A stretch of DNA of 64,000 nt, from positions 18,272-82,271 of the forward strand of contig NZ_FOTB01000004.1 in NCBI RefSeq assembly GCF_900114445.1, given 5' to 3'. How positions within the stretch are numbered: position 1 is the first letter of the stretch; every line of letters starts with the position of its first letter. Both the position numbers and the translations under genes were made by a program. This DNA comes from Salinicoccus halodurans (GTDB lineage: Bacteria > Bacillota > Bacilli > Staphylococcales > Salinicoccaceae). Under the pieces are notes generated by a model. The model had not been told where the DNA came from. It saw only the letters and a list, made by a program, of their open reading frames with translations, and searched no databases. Of this stretch, positions 33,910 to 43,357 are shown piece after piece.

Positions 33910-35265
33910 CTAGCCGATCAAAATCCGCTCTTTCGGGTAGTGGTAAGGCAGTTCGTGCTGGCGGCCGCCGATGCTGAACAGGAATGAGATGAAGCCGATG
34001 CGCCCGATGAACATGAACATCATGATGATGACTTTGCTCGGTGCGCTCAAGTCATCGGTGATGCCGGTGGACAGTCCGCATGTCCCGAAGGCGCTGGTGA
34101 CTTCGAATATGACATCGATCAGGTCGAATCTGCTGTCCTCAATCACGACGATGGACACGATGCCTGAAAATACGAGCAGCACTGCGAGTGATACGACGGC
34201 GAATGCGCGACGCATATCCTCCTGTGCAATCTCCCGGTTGAATACGTTAACCCGCTCGCGGCCACGGCTGAATGCGATCAGGAACAAAATCAGCAGCGCA
34301 AATGTCGTCGTCCGGATGCCGCCTCCGGCGGAGCTCGGGCTCGCGCCGATGAACATGAGTCCGCTCATGACGACCTGTGTGCCGTCGGCGAAAAATGCAG
34401 GATCGACCGTCGTCAGTCCCCCGCTCCGGGTGGTGGACGAGGCGAAGAAGCTGTTCGAGAGCGTTTTGAACCATGAATCGTTTTGAAAATAATTCTGTGA
34501 TTCCATGACGAATATGAAGAACGTACCGACCGCGAGCAGCAGGCCGTATGTCGATGTCGTCACCTTGGTGAACAGCGAGAAGCGGAACTTTTTCTGCCGC
34601 CTGCTGAAATACTCGCGGAGTTCTATCAGCACGGGGAACCCGATGGCGCCTGACATGATCTGCAGCATGACGACGAACTGCAGAAAATAGCTTTCCGTAT
34701 ATTCTATCAATGAATTATCGAACAGTGCCATACCGGCATTGGTCGTGGCGGAAACGGACAGGAAGATTCCCGTCATGAGTGAATAGCCGATGTCGCCGGA
34801 AATATTCATGAAATAGATGACATATATGAATGCGCCGACGACCTCGATGAAAATCAGTGTCTTGAATATTTCCACGACCAGTTTGACGGCGCCGGCCATC
34901 TTTACCTGGTTGTTGTCGACCATGATCTGCATGCGTTCACGGAGACCAATGCGGCGGCCGAAGAACACCCAGATGAGTGTGCCGAGCGCCATGATGCCGA
35001 TGCCGCCGAGGTTCATGATCAGCATGATCACGATGTATCCGCCGCCGTTGAATGTTTCCGAAATGCTCACCGGAGTGAGCCCTGTCACGGATAATGCCGA
35101 GGCGGCCACGAATACTGTGTCGATCAGCTGGATGTCTTTTATACCACGGTAGAATAGAGGAAAACTTAAAAATATCGTGGCGATGAACAGAGCCAGCAGG
35201 TAGTAGACGAATATCCATCGCTGGGGACTCATCTTGTAGAAAAACTCTTTAAACCATTTAAGCAT
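33910..35265 (-). CDS. ktrB: KtrB/TrkH-type potassium uptake membrane protein
   Basis: 451 residues with four membrane-P loop-membrane repeats. The four selectivity loops can be seen as SALSVTGLTPV, SATTNAGMAL, SSTTRSGGLTTV and SAFGTCGLSTGI, each with the conserved filter glycine. This is the ion-translocating subunit of the Ktr system; it would need a cytoplasmic KtrA/KtrC RCK protein, which is not in this window. It gives low-affinity, Na+-dependent K+ uptake used for osmotic adaptation, fitting a salt-tolerant organism. Monocistronic. Confidence 0.9.
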   Translation of the reverse strand: MLKWFKEFFYKMSPQRWIFVYYLLALFIATIFLSFPLFYRGIKDIQLIDTVFVAASALSVTGLTPVSISETFNGGGYIVIMLIMNLGGIGIMALGTLIWVFFGRRIGLRERMQIMVDNNQVKMAGAVKLVVEIFKTLIFIEVVGAFIYVIYFMNISGDIGYSLMTGIFLSVSATTNAGMALFDNSLIEYTESYFLQFVVMLQIMSGAIGFPVLIELREYFSRRQKKFRFSLFTKVTTSTYGLLLAVGTFFIFVMESQNYFQNDSWFKTLSNSFFASSTTRSGGLTTVDPAFFADGTQVVMSGLMFIGASPSSAGGGIRTTTFALLILFLIAFSRGRERVNVFNREIAQEDMRRAFAVVSLAVLLVFSGIVSIVVIEDSRFDLIDVIFEVTSAFGTCGLSTGITDDLSAPSKVIIMMFMFIGRIGFISFLFSIGGRQHELPYHYPKERILIG

Positions 35266-35404
35266 CGATGCACCTTCTTTCGATTACATCCAGTATACAA
35301 AAAATAATTTCAAAAAACATCCCAATTTTGAAGAGAACCTGGACATCCCGCTAATTACATCCATACCCGTTTTCGCGCGGATACCCGGATTTTCTTCAAC
35401 AAAA

Positions 35405-35428
35405 GAAAAAACCGGCCTCCCGGCCGGT
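35405..35428 (-). terminator. Terminator of the HtrA gene
   Basis: ACCGGCC TCCC GGCCGGT hairpin at 35411-35428 followed on the minus strand by TTTTTTCTTTT. Confidence 0.85.
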
Positions 35429-35436
35429 CTGAAAGC

Positions 35437-37368
35437 TTACTCCAGAGTGACTGTCGTCTCCTGGAGTTCACCGTTTCTGTAGTACTCTATCGTCATTTCT
35501 TCGCCTTTTTCCTTTTCATAGTACAGGTATTTACGGAGTTCCAGCATGTTCGGTATCGCTTCGCCGTCTAGGCTCACGATGACGTCATACTGCTGGAGTC
35601 CGGCGTCTGCCGCCGGTGTGCCTTCCTGGACGTTGCTCACGATGACGCCTTCTGTGACGTCTTCAGGGAGGTTCATCTCACCGACCAGTATTTCAGCCGG
35701 CACCGTGTACAGGTCCTGCAGCTGGATGCCGAGATAAGGGCGTGTGACTTCGCCGTTCTCCTCGAGCTGCGTCACGATCTCCTTGACTTCGTTGGACGGG
35801 ATCGCGAATCCGATGCCTTCAACGGTCGGCATGCTGATCTTCATCGAGTTGATGCCGATCAGGTTGCCGCTGGCGTTGACGAGTGCACCGCCGGAGTTAC
35901 CCGGGTTGATCGCCGCGTCGGTCTGGATAACGTTGGCTTCCCAGTCATAGTTGCCGTCGCCGTCGATATCGACAGGCACGCTGCGGTCAAGGCCGGAAAC
36001 GATGCCGCGGGATACGGAGCCGGAGAACGCTTCTCCGAGCGGTGAACCGATTGCGATGGCAGTTTCGCCGACGAGCAGTTCATCGCTGTTGGCAAACTCG
36101 ATCGCGCTGTCGATCTCACCGCGGTCGACTTCAAGCACCGCAAGATCGGTCCATACGTCAGCGCCGACGATTGACGCGGAAAGCTGTTCACCGGATTCCA
36201 GGTTGACCTGGAGCTCTTCGGCACCTTCCACAACGTGGTTGTTCGTGACGATGTATGCCTTGTCATCCGTCAGTTTGTAGATGACACCCGAGCCTGTGCC
36301 CGCTTCCTCCGGTTCTGCTTCCGAATTTTCCGTCATCCCCGGCATGAACTGGCCGGCCTTCTGCAGATTGATGACCGAAACTACGGACTGCTTCGCCTTC
36401 TGGATGGCAGCAGTCGTATCCGTCACTTCTTTTTCAGTGTTGCCGCTGTCTTCCTGGATCTGCTCCTTGATGTTGTCGATCTCTTCGCGGGCCTGATCCG
36501 ACATTGCCTCCTGGTCAGATTCGACGGCCGTCTGCTCGCCTTCCTGGATGCCGGTGCCGCCGTCTTCGCCCCCGTCACCGAAGAAGTTGAATAAAAGGAT
36601 TACAGCGAGGGCGCCGAGCGCCCCCATGATGAGCGGAAGCAGCAGTGCACCGAGGCAGCCTTTGCGTCGTCCGCCGCCTGAGCCTTTTCCGTCATTCCCC
36701 GGCGGATTGCCGTCGCCGTCTCTCTGGGTGCGGTCCGGCTCGTTCGGGCCGATATTGTCCCCGCCGTCGTTGCCCGCCGGTATCACACCAACGCCGCCGG
36801 CCGGTGCGGAGCGGTCTTCGTAGCCGCTCTCCCCCGGACCGTAGTCACGATCGGGATCAGCTTCGCCCTTCTGCTCCTGGGTCGGCCGATTCGGGTCGGG
36901 GGTCGGACTCGCGTTCTTTGCAGGATCCGTGCCGGGTTCCCGGTCAGGACCCGCATCCGGGTTCGGCTGCGGATTCTGGTTCGGGTTCAAGTCCGGATCG
37001 GTATATGGCTCCAGATTCGGATCCTCCTCCGGAATAGCGCTCCCACGCCCGTCCGGGTTGTCACCGCGTGCATTGCCGGTGCCGAGCGGCGGGTTCAGAT
37101 CGTCATCTCCGGGCCTTCCGGAACTGCCGGCAGATGCGCTGTCTCCGGCTGTACGGTCTTCATTCCCGTTACCATTCCTGCGGGCTTCGGGGCCGCTCTG
37201 GGATTCACGCATGCGCTCTGCTTCCTGCTGGCGGCGCGCCTGCTCCCGGGGGGATTCATCCGGTCCGAATTCCCTTCCGTCCGCCGGACGGCTATCTTCT
37301 TCTGAAAACACTCTGCGTTTGCGGCGATACTGTTCTCTCGGAATAATGTGTTTCTCTCCTCTTTCCAA
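35437..37368 (-). CDS. HtrA/DegP-type membrane-anchored serine protease
   Basis: 643 residues. Residues 1-~235 are cytoplasmic, disordered and rich in Pro, Asp, Gly, Asn, with near repeats such as DPDLNPNQNPQPNPDAGPD. One membrane segment lies at ~240-262 (LGALLLPLIMGALGALAVIL). The protease domain has the triad His378 (VTNNHVV), Asp408 (WTDLAVL) and Ser492 (PGNSGGAL), and a C-terminal PDZ domain (about 545-640; GVIVSNVQEGTPAADAGLQ). It degrades or refolds damaged surface proteins. The cytoplasmic tail is longer than in most HtrA proteins (about 100 residues in S. aureus-like forms varies). Single gene with its own terminator. Confidence 0.9.
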   Translation of the reverse strand: MERGEKHIIPREQYRRKRRVFSEEDSRPADGREFGPDESPREQARRQQEAERMRESQSGPEARRNGNGNEDRTAGDSASAGSSGRPGDDDLNPPLGTGNARGDNPDGRGSAIPEEDPNLEPYTDPDLNPNQNPQPNPDAGPDREPGTDPAKNASPTPDPNRPTQEQKGEADPDRDYGPGESGYEDRSAPAGGVGVIPAGNDGGDNIGPNEPDRTQRDGDGNPPGNDGKGSGGGRRKGCLGALLLPLIMGALGALAVILLFNFFGDGGEDGGTGIQEGEQTAVESDQEAMSDQAREEIDNIKEQIQEDSGNTEKEVTDTTAAIQKAKQSVVSVINLQKAGQFMPGMTENSEAEPEEAGTGSGVIYKLTDDKAYIVTNNHVVEGAEELQVNLESGEQLSASIVGADVWTDLAVLEVDRGEIDSAIEFANSDELLVGETAIAIGSPLGEAFSGSVSRGIVSGLDRSVPVDIDGDGNYDWEANVIQTDAAINPGNSGGALVNASGNLIGINSMKISMPTVEGIGFAIPSNEVKEIVTQLEENGEVTRPYLGIQLQDLYTVPAEILVGEMNLPEDVTEGVIVSNVQEGTPAADAGLQQYDVIVSLDGEAIPNMLELRKYLYYEKEKGEEMTIEYYRNGELQETTVTLE

Positions 37369-37418
37369 GTGCGACGCCTCCTGTCAAAAAAATGAACTTA
37401 AGTTACATTATAAAGGCT

Positions 37419-38204
37419 TTAATAGTTGCTTTCCACTGTTTTGCCGCCACCGTCGTCATTCTTGCTTGAGAACCAGCCGACAGCGATGATGATGATCATG
37501 ACTGCCCAGAAGATGAGCTTCCATGTTGTGGAATGCGGGAAGTCATGCGGGAGGATGCCAATCTGATCATGCGCCAGTGTAAGCACTGCCAGTTTTACGC
37601 CGACCCACCCGACAATGACGAATGCCGCTATCTCGAGGCCCGGTTTTTTCTGGAGGATCTCGACGAACCATGTCGCAAAGAACCTCATGATGATGACACC
37701 GATCAGACCGCCGATGAGCATGACCGTATACTGTCCGGCATTGACGCCGAAGATGTCGCCGCCGATTTCAGGCAGTGCAAGCGCGATTGCCGCGGCTGCC
37801 AGGATGGAGTCGATCGCAAACGCGATGTCGGCGAGTTCGACTTTGAACACTGTCATCCAGAAGCCGCTGCCTTTTTGCTTCTGCGCAACTTCCTCCAGTT
37901 CTTCCTGATCGGTCTGCCCCTGTTTTATCTTGACGAGATGCGATATTGATACGTAGAAGAGGTACAGTGCACCGAGTGCCTGCATCCACCACCACTGTAC
38001 GAGAAAGACAAGTAAAAGAATTGCGATCATACGGAATACGAACGCACCGAAAAGTCCGTAGAAGAGCGCCTTTTTACGCTTTTCCGGATCCAGGTGCTTG
38101 ACCATCACTGCAAGGACGACAGCGTTGTCCGCCGCGAGCAGGCCTTCGAGCACGATAAGAACGATAAGTACCCATGAATACTCGAGTAATACTGCAAAAT
38201 CCAT
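37419..38204 (-). CDS. TerC-family integral membrane protein (probable Mn2+ exporter)
   Basis: 261 residues from the ATG at 38204, which follows AGGAGGAATTTTT. A reading that begins upstream at 38372 runs through the riboswitch and is not real. About seven membrane segments; the TerC signatures EGLLAADNAVVLAVM and VELADIAFAIDSILAAAA carry the paired acidic residues. Family members such as MeeF/YkoY protect against manganese, exporting Mn2+ or loading secreted proteins with it. A yybP-ykoY riboswitch in its leader points to Mn2+ control. It ends 50 nt before the HtrA gene, so read-through is possible. Confidence 0.9.
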   Translation of the reverse strand: MDFAVLLEYSWVLIVLIVLEGLLAADNAVVLAVMVKHLDPEKRKKALFYGLFGAFVFRMIAILLLVFLVQWWWMQALGALYLFYVSISHLVKIKQGQTDQEELEEVAQKQKGSGFWMTVFKVELADIAFAIDSILAAAAIALALPEIGGDIFGVNAGQYTVMLIGGLIGVIIMRFFATWFVEILQKKPGLEIAAFVIVGWVGVKLAVLTLAHDQIGILPHDFPHSTTWKLIFWAVMIIIIAVGWFSSKNDDGGGKTVESNY

Positions 38205-38234
38205 AAAAATTCCTCCTGAAAAATTATTGACTGC

Positions 38235-38395
38235 AACAAAAAAGAGACCCGGAGCCGGAATCCGCGCACGTCTGCGTGCAGATTCGGCCAAGGTCTCACG
38301 ATACAATGCATCAACATTGCTCAATGCACCGGGATTTCTCCGTAATGACGATGCATTGATGGGTCGCCCCATCCGTTACTCCCCTTCTCCGATGG
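38235..38395 (-). ncRNA. yybP-ykoY manganese riboswitch
   Basis: On the minus strand the leader of the TerC gene contains the conserved GGGGAGTA (complement of 38377-38384) and, about 85 nt later, GTGAGACCTTGGC (around 38290-38302), the two signature loops of the yybP-ykoY class. The second block leads into a stem GAGACC / GGGTCTC followed by six T (complement of about 38236-38260), an expression-platform terminator. High Mn2+ would stabilise the aptamer and free transcription of the TerC gene. A helix GATGCATT...AATGCATC is also evident inside the aptamer. Confidence 0.85.
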
Positions 38396-38477
38396 CAGGT
38401 TTTGAAAACCCGTGGTTTCCGTCCGCTGCCGGGAAAGGTGCTGTGCTTATTTTTGTCACTTTCATAAGTCATCATTT

Positions 38478-38506
38478 AATATAAAGCAAACGCCCATAAA
38501 AGTAAA
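38478..38506 (-). promoter_or_regulatory. Promoter of the riboswitch-TerC transcript
   Basis: On the minus strand TTTACT (complement of 38501-38506), a 17-bp spacer and TATATT (complement of 38478-38483), about 85 nt before the aptamer core. Confidence 0.6.
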
Positions 38507-38515
38507 GTGAATTCA

Positions 38516-40078
38516 CTACAGCATGCTGTATAATTTTATTTCAGGATATTTGTCCGTGAACCACCGTGTGGCGAATTCATTTTCGAATAAAAATACCTTC
38601 CGGTCGTAGCGGTCGAGCACCAGGTTGGACCGAGGCGAATTCATCGATTCCCTGATGTCTTCCTCGTTTTCGACCCAGCGGGCGATCTTCTTGCCGACCG
38701 GCTCCATGATGACGTCCGTGTTGTACTCGTTCTTCATGCGGTGTTCGAACACCTCGAACTGGAGCTGTCCGACCGCGCCCAGTATCGGCTGATTCGTATG
38801 CATCGTCTTGTAGTACTGGATGGTCCCTTCCTGCACGAGCTGTTCGATGCCCTTGTAGAAGTGCTTCTGCTTCATGACGTTCTTGGCTGACACTTTCATG
38901 AACAGTTCCGGCGTGAACTGCGGCAGTGCCTCGAACTCGACCTTTTTGGCACCCGGGCCGTACAGCGTATCGCCGATCTGGTAGGTGCCCGTATCATAGA
39001 GGCCGATGATGTCGCCCGCGTAGGCTTCGTTCACCGTTTCGGTGTCGTCGGCCATGAACATCGTGGCTCTCGACACTTTCGACTTCCTGCCGGTCCGCGC
39101 GAGTGTGGCGTCCATGCCGCGCGTGAATTTCCCGGACACGATGCGCATGAATGCGAGCCTGTCGCGGTGGCGCGGGTCCATGTTGGCCTGGATCTTGAAG
39201 ATGAAGCCGGTGAATGCATCATCCAGCGGTTCGATTTCAGTATCCTCCTTCGTCTGCCTTGACGTCGGCATCGGTGCGAAGTCGACATACGTACCGAGGA
39301 ATTCCTCGATGCCGAACGTGGAGAGTGCGGAACCGAAGAAGACCGGTGTCAGGTCCCCTGTCGAGATTTTCTCCTTATCGAAGTCGTCGCCCGCTTCCTC
39401 AACCAGCATGAATTCCTCCACTGCTGTCTGGAATGCTTCATCCGCTTCGATCGGATGATTTTCTTTTAGTCCGTAGTCATCCGTCAACTGGAGCTTTTCT
39501 TCCTCCCTGTACGGGTTGATGGTACGATCCTTGCGGTTGATGATGCCGAAGAAGCTCTGGCCCATTCCGACCGGCCATGTCATCGGATACGTTTCGATCT
39601 CGAGTGTCGATTCGATCTCCTCAAGCAGTTCGAACGGCTCTTTGCCCATGCGGTCGAGCTTGTTGATGAACGTGAAGATCGGGATACCGCGCATTTTACA
39701 TACTTTGAAGAGCTTGAGCGTCTGGGGCTCGATTCCCTTGGCCGCATCGATGACCATGACGGCGGAGTCCACCGCCATGAGTGTACGGTATGTATCCTCC
39801 GAGAAGTCCTCGTGCCCCGGGGTATCGAGGATGTTGATCTTGTAGCCGTCGAAATCAAACTGCATGACGGAACTTGTCACACTGATGCCGCGTTCCTGCT
39901 CGACTTTCATCCAGTCGGAAGTTGCGAACTTGTTCGATTTCTTGCCCTTCACGGTCCCCGCTTCGCGGATGGCGCCGCCGAACAGGAGGAGCTTCTCCGT
40001 GAGCGTCGTCTTCCCGGCATCCGGGTGGGAGATGATGGCAAACGTCTTCCTTTTTTCTATTTCCTGTGTCAAATTCAT
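38516..40078 (-). CDS. prfC: Peptide chain release factor 3
   Basis: 520 residues, the normal size. GTPase motifs are G1 [16 protein letters not shown]3 [14 protein letters not shown] and G4 FINKLDRMG; the later EF-G-like domain II ([18 protein letters not shown]) and the RF3-specific C-terminus ([17 protein letters not shown]) are present. RF3 uses GTP to recycle RF1 and RF2 from the ribosome after termination. It is the last of the murE - small gene - prfC group; the small gene starts 11 nt before it. The order matches that in staphylococci. Confidence 0.95.
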   Translation of the reverse strand: MNLTQEIEKRKTFAIISHPDAGKTTLTEKLLLFGGAIREAGTVKGKKSNKFATSDWMKVEQERGISVTSSVMQFDFDGYKINILDTPGHEDFSEDTYRTLMAVDSAVMVIDAAKGIEPQTLKLFKVCKMRGIPIFTFINKLDRMGKEPFELLEEIESTLEIETYPMTWPVGMGQSFFGIINRKDRTINPYREEEKLQLTDDYGLKENHPIEADEAFQTAVEEFMLVEEAGDDFDKEKISTGDLTPVFFGSALSTFGIEEFLGTYVDFAPMPTSRQTKEDTEIEPLDDAFTGFIFKIQANMDPRHRDRLAFMRIVSGKFTRGMDATLARTGRKSKVSRATMFMADDTETVNEAYAGDIIGLYDTGTYQIGDTLYGPGAKKVEFEALPQFTPELFMKVSAKNVMKQKHFYKGIEQLVQEGTIQYYKTMHTNQPILGAVGQLQFEVFEHRMKNEYNTDVIMEPVGKKIARWVENEEDIRESMNSPRSNLVLDRYDRKVFLFENEFATRWFTDKYPEIKLYSML

Positions 40079-40088
40079 AAAAATCTCC

Positions 40089-40331
40089 TTACTGTTTGTC
40101 TGCTGCGTCCATGAGCGTGCCGGCGATTTCGGCGCACTCGTCCTCGTCCATCATATGGAAGAGATGTGCGATGATTTCGTCCTCGGCGTCTTCACGCGGC
40201 AGTGCCTGGCTCAGTTCCAGGCTGAAATTGATGTACGGTATGCTGATGATGTATGTCTCTTTATCATTGTCGTATATATAGGCGGGTGCGGTCGCGCCGC
40301 CGATGTCAATCTTCGTCTGCTGCATATTCAT
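40089..40331 (-). CDS. Small conserved hypothetical protein between murE and prfC
   Basis: 80 residues, acidic, no signal. [20 protein letters not shown] and [20 protein letters not shown] suggest a beta hairpin and a helix; there are no catalytic motifs. It overlaps the end of murE by 26 nt and precedes prfC by 10 nt. Staphylococci have a small gene in the same place. Conservation of position is the only hint to function. Confidence 0.7.
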   Translation of the reverse strand: MNMQQTKIDIGGATAPAYIYDNDKETYIISIPYINFSLELSQALPREDAEDEIIAHLFHMMDEDECAEIAGTLMDAADKQ

Positions 40332-41799
40332 CGCTCCTGTATCTGCGGTACGCGGCGTCCAGTGCTATCAGGTCATCGCGGTGCGGCACTTTAACGTAAT
40401 CTTCCATGATTTGGTACGGTTCGCGGCCCTTGCAAGCCAGCACGATCGTGTCTCCGGGTGCGGAGATTTCCACGGCGTGCCGGATGCCCGCCTCCCGGTC
40501 GGTGAAGGAACGGTAGTTCTCGTGCACCGCGCCTGCTTCAAGCGCTTTGACCAGCATTTCCGGGTCATCGTTGGCCGGATTGTCCGGTGTGAATATCGCA
40601 TAGTCGGCGCGGGTTGAGATCTGTCCCATCTCTTTTGCTTTCGTCATGTCCCGCTCCCCCGTCATGCCGACAAGGAAGATCAGGCGGCCGGTGACGAAGG
40701 GTTCTATCGTGTCGATGATTTTATCCAGCGCGTCCGGTGTATGGGCGAAATCGATGACGATGTCGACCGGCAGTTCCGGATCGAGCACTTCAAGCCGGCC
40801 CTCGACCGGTTCCATATGGGCGACCGCCCCCGCGATGCGGGCGAGCTTATAGCCCTGCAGCCATTCGCTGATGACGGCACACATCAGGTTCTGGATGTTG
40901 AAGTAGCCGATGAACGGCGAATTGATATGGAACGGCCCGTCCGGGGTATTGAGTGTAAAGTTGAACCCTTCGAGCGTCCCTTCGATGTCCGACGGCCAGA
41001 AGTCCGCCCCGCTGTCCATGCCGTAGGAGATGACTTCATGCGGCGTCATGGCGCTGTAGCGTTCCGACCACGGGTCGTCGTTGTTCACTATGATGTATTT
41101 ACGGTCGCGCACGTTCTGCCCCATCTGGGAGAACAGCAGCCCTTTCACGTAGCCGTACTCATCCATGGTGTTATGGAAGTCCAGGTGATCCTGGGTAAGG
41201 TTCGTGAAGATGGTGATGTCGTAATCGATGCCGAACGTCCGGCCGAGCTTCAGTGCATGCGATGAGACTTCCATCGTGAAGACTTCCGTCTCTGCGTCGT
41301 TGGCTTCTTTTAAGCGCTTGTGCAGCTTCGTCGTTTCCGGCGTCGTATTGATGCTGTCGTAGCGGTCTTCATTGATCATGAATCCGTTCGTCCCGAGGTA
41401 CGCGCTGTTCTTGCCGAGCGAGCGGCTCAGGTTGTGGATCATCGTCGCCACGGTCGTCTTGCCGTTCGTGCCCGTCACGCCGATCATCGTCTGGCTCTCG
41501 TGCGGGAAGCCGAAGATGTACTCGGCAAAAAGCGCCGCCACTTTGGACGGATCTTTGACGATGAGCAGTCCTGCATCTTCAGGCAGGCCGATGTAGCGGT
41601 CCGTCACGATGAAGCGGCATCCGGCTTCGACTGCTTTCGGGATGAAGTTGTATCCGTCGACCTGGTGTCCGCGCAGTGCAACGAAAACGGAACGGGCATC
41701 CGCTTCCCGCGAGTCCGTCGTAATGTTCGTCACAGTGTCCGGAAATTCGCCATATGCGGTTTTTATTTTCAGTAAAGAAATCAGCGTCTTCGAATTCAT
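40306..41799 (-). CDS. murE: UDP-MurNAc-tripeptide synthetase, lysine-adding type
   Basis: About 497 residues. The ATP loop is GVTGTNGKTTVATM; the UDP-MurNAc-dipeptide site shows NTTPETTKL and MEVSSHALKLGR (with the carbamylated Lys region nearby). The amino-acid selectivity motif is DNPANDDP, as in S. aureus MurE, rather than the DNPR of diaminopimelate-adding enzymes, so it adds L-Lys to UDP-MurNAc-L-Ala-D-Glu. I place the start at the ATG 41799, since AAAGGTGG and AGGA precede it; a GTG at 41811 lies inside that ribosome site. It heads the murE - small gene - prfC operon, divergent from ltaA. Confidence 0.95.
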   Translation of the reverse strand: MNSKTLISLLKIKTAYGEFPDTVTNITTDSREADARSVFVALRGHQVDGYNFIPKAVEAGCRFIVTDRYIGLPEDAGLLIVKDPSKVAALFAEYIFGFPHESQTMIGVTGTNGKTTVATMIHNLSRSLGKNSAYLGTNGFMINEDRYDSINTTPETTKLHKRLKEANDAETEVFTMEVSSHALKLGRTFGIDYDITIFTNLTQDHLDFHNTMDEYGYVKGLLFSQMGQNVRDRKYIIVNNDDPWSERYSAMTPHEVISYGMDSGADFWPSDIEGTLEGFNFTLNTPDGPFHINSPFIGYFNIQNLMCAVISEWLQGYKLARIAGAVAHMEPVEGRLEVLDPELPVDIVIDFAHTPDALDKIIDTIEPFVTGRLIFLVGMTGERDMTKAKEMGQISTRADYAIFTPDNPANDDPEMLVKALEAGAVHENYRSFTDREAGIRHAVEISAPGDTIVLACKGREPYQIMEDYVKVPHRDDLIALDAAYRRYRSDEYAADED

Positions 41800-41941
41800 G
41801 TTTCCTGCCACCTTTCAACTTTTATATTATACAATATTAATGGTGTGTTTGACAGAGATAATTGACAGATGCGGTTTATGGAAAGTATTGTTATACATGA
41901 TCTGATTGGGGTGTCAATTCTGATTGACGAAGGTGAAAATG

Positions 41942-43219
41942 ATGAAAAATGACTTGAAGAAAAAAAGATTTTGGAAACTCGCTTTAATATTATTCCTGAC
42001 CGAGATGGTGCGGGGGATGTTCATTCTGAGCTATCTGCCCGCCCTGCCGACGATCGGGCTGATTTCGATCGGACTGAGCTCGATCGTGATCACGATGCAC
42101 TATGTGCTCGATTCGGTCACGAACGTCTGGCTCGGTTTCCTGATACGGAAGATCGGTGAGGTCTGGACGATGCTGCTGAGCTATTTCATCGGCATCGGCG
42201 CAATGGTTGCGGTCGGCTTCGACCAGAGTTTCTGGACGCTGCTCGCTGCAGCGTGCCTGCTCGGCATCAGCGTCTGTCCGATATGGATCATGGCACTGTC
42301 CAATGTCGAGGAGAAGAGCCGCGGGCGCGATATGGGTCTCGTGTTCTTCTCGTGGCTGACCGGGCTCGGCGCCGGGATGGTGACGATGAACTTCCTGATC
42401 GGCATATTCGCGGAAGAAGCGGTGTTCTCGATGGCCGGCGTGTTCGTCGTCAATCTGCTCGTCTTCCTCGTGCTGCCGGGCAACCGGAAGGAAGTCGTGG
42501 AGGCGGTCGCCGATGACACGGTGGGTGCGAAAGTCGGCAATGATGTGTACAGCGTCGATCCGGAAGATAGCGGCTCATCTTCGAAACGCCGTGACAGAAG
42601 CGGCCGGAAGAAGCGTCTGCCGCTCCGTGATACGTGGTTCATCCTGAAACACCATGCGAAAAACATGCCGGGCATCATGCTGCAGGGTCTCGGCGTCGGC
42701 ATGCTGCTGCCTGTGCTGCCGACATACATCACTTCTGAATTGTCGCTGAACTATTTCCAGTACACGTTCTTCATCCTCATCGTGTTCGGCCTGGTCGGCT
42801 TCAGCATGACCGTGCTGAGCCGGGCGCTCGACACCAATTCGGTGCGGCTGACGTTTGCTGTGATCTGCGGCGGATTCCTGATATATGCCGTCGGCATCAT
42901 GTGGTTTTCGACGCTTGAGACGATCTGGCTGATCTTTGCGATCGCGAGCTTCATCGGGCTGTCCTACGGCATCATGCTGCCTGCTTGGAATAAATATCTC
43001 GCCGGCACGATCATGCAGGACAAGAGCGCCGAATCATGGGGCGTCATCAGTTCCGTGCAGGGCATCGGTGCGATGATCGGCCCGGCGCTCGGCGGACTGA
43101 CGGCCGACCTGTTCGGCACCGTCGACGCCACACTGCTCGCAAGCGGACTGATCTTCGTGCTGCTGTTTGTCTATTACGCCGTGCTGTTCGGACTGAGATG
43201 GCGGAGTGCTGCGGAATAG
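41942..43219 (+). CDS. ltaA: LtaA-type glycolipid flippase (MFS)
   Basis: 425 residues with 12 predicted membrane segments. It resembles S. aureus LtaA along its whole length: ALILFLTEMVRGMFILSYLP near the start, ALSNVEEKSRGRDMGLVFFS, PGIMLQGLGVGMLLPVLPTY, YGIMLPAWNKYLAGTIM and SWGVISSVQGIGAMIGPALG. LtaA moves diglucosyl-diacylglycerol to the outer leaflet as the anchor of lipoteichoic acid. Start at 41942, spaced correctly from AAGGTG; upstream ATG and TTG codons are closer or lack a site. A charged loop at ~200-225 is longer than usual. It is divergent from murE as in S. aureus, but its usual partner ugtP/ypfP is absent here. Confidence 0.8.
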   Translation: MKNDLKKKRFWKLALILFLTEMVRGMFILSYLPALPTIGLISIGLSSIVITMHYVLDSVTNVWLGFLIRKIGEVWTMLLSYFIGIGAMVAVGFDQSFWTLLAAACLLGISVCPIWIMALSNVEEKSRGRDMGLVFFSWLTGLGAGMVTMNFLIGIFAEEAVFSMAGVFVVNLLVFLVLPGNRKEVVEAVADDTVGAKVGNDVYSVDPEDSGSSSKRRDRSGRKKRLPLRDTWFILKHHAKNMPGIMLQGLGVGMLLPVLPTYITSELSLNYFQYTFFILIVFGLVGFSMTVLSRALDTNSVRLTFAVICGGFLIYAVGIMWFSTLETIWLIFAIASFIGLSYGIMLPAWNKYLAGTIMQDKSAESWGVISSVQGIGAMIGPALGGLTADLFGTVDATLLASGLIFVLLFVYYAVLFGLRWRSAAE

Positions 43220-43233
43220 CCGTGGAAATGCGG

Positions 43234-43272
43234 AAACCGGAATCCTTTTTTGAAGGGGCTCCGGTTTTTTTG
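43234..43272 (+). terminator. Terminator of ltaA
   Basis: Interrupted stem AACCGGAATCC / GGGGCTCCGGTT followed by seven T. Confidence 0.7.
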
Positions 43273-43314
43273 TCGGTATTTTCAGTGTGATATACCTGTT
43301 TCATGTAAGCTTTC

Positions 43315-43349
43315 AAAAAACCACTTCCCCGTGTTATGCAGGAAAGTGG
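43315..43349 (-). terminator. Terminator of the 2-TM protein gene, module 1
   Basis: CCACTTCCCC pairs with GGAAAGTGG with a one-base bulge; on the minus strand TTTTTT follows. T-rich sequence on both sides could make it bidirectional. Confidence 0.65.
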
Positions 43350-43357
43350 TTTTATTT

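Noticed and set aside
38205..38372. 56-residue N-terminal extension of TerC
   Set aside because: It coincides with the riboswitch; the ATG at 38204 has a perfect ribosome site and opens the conserved TerC sequence.
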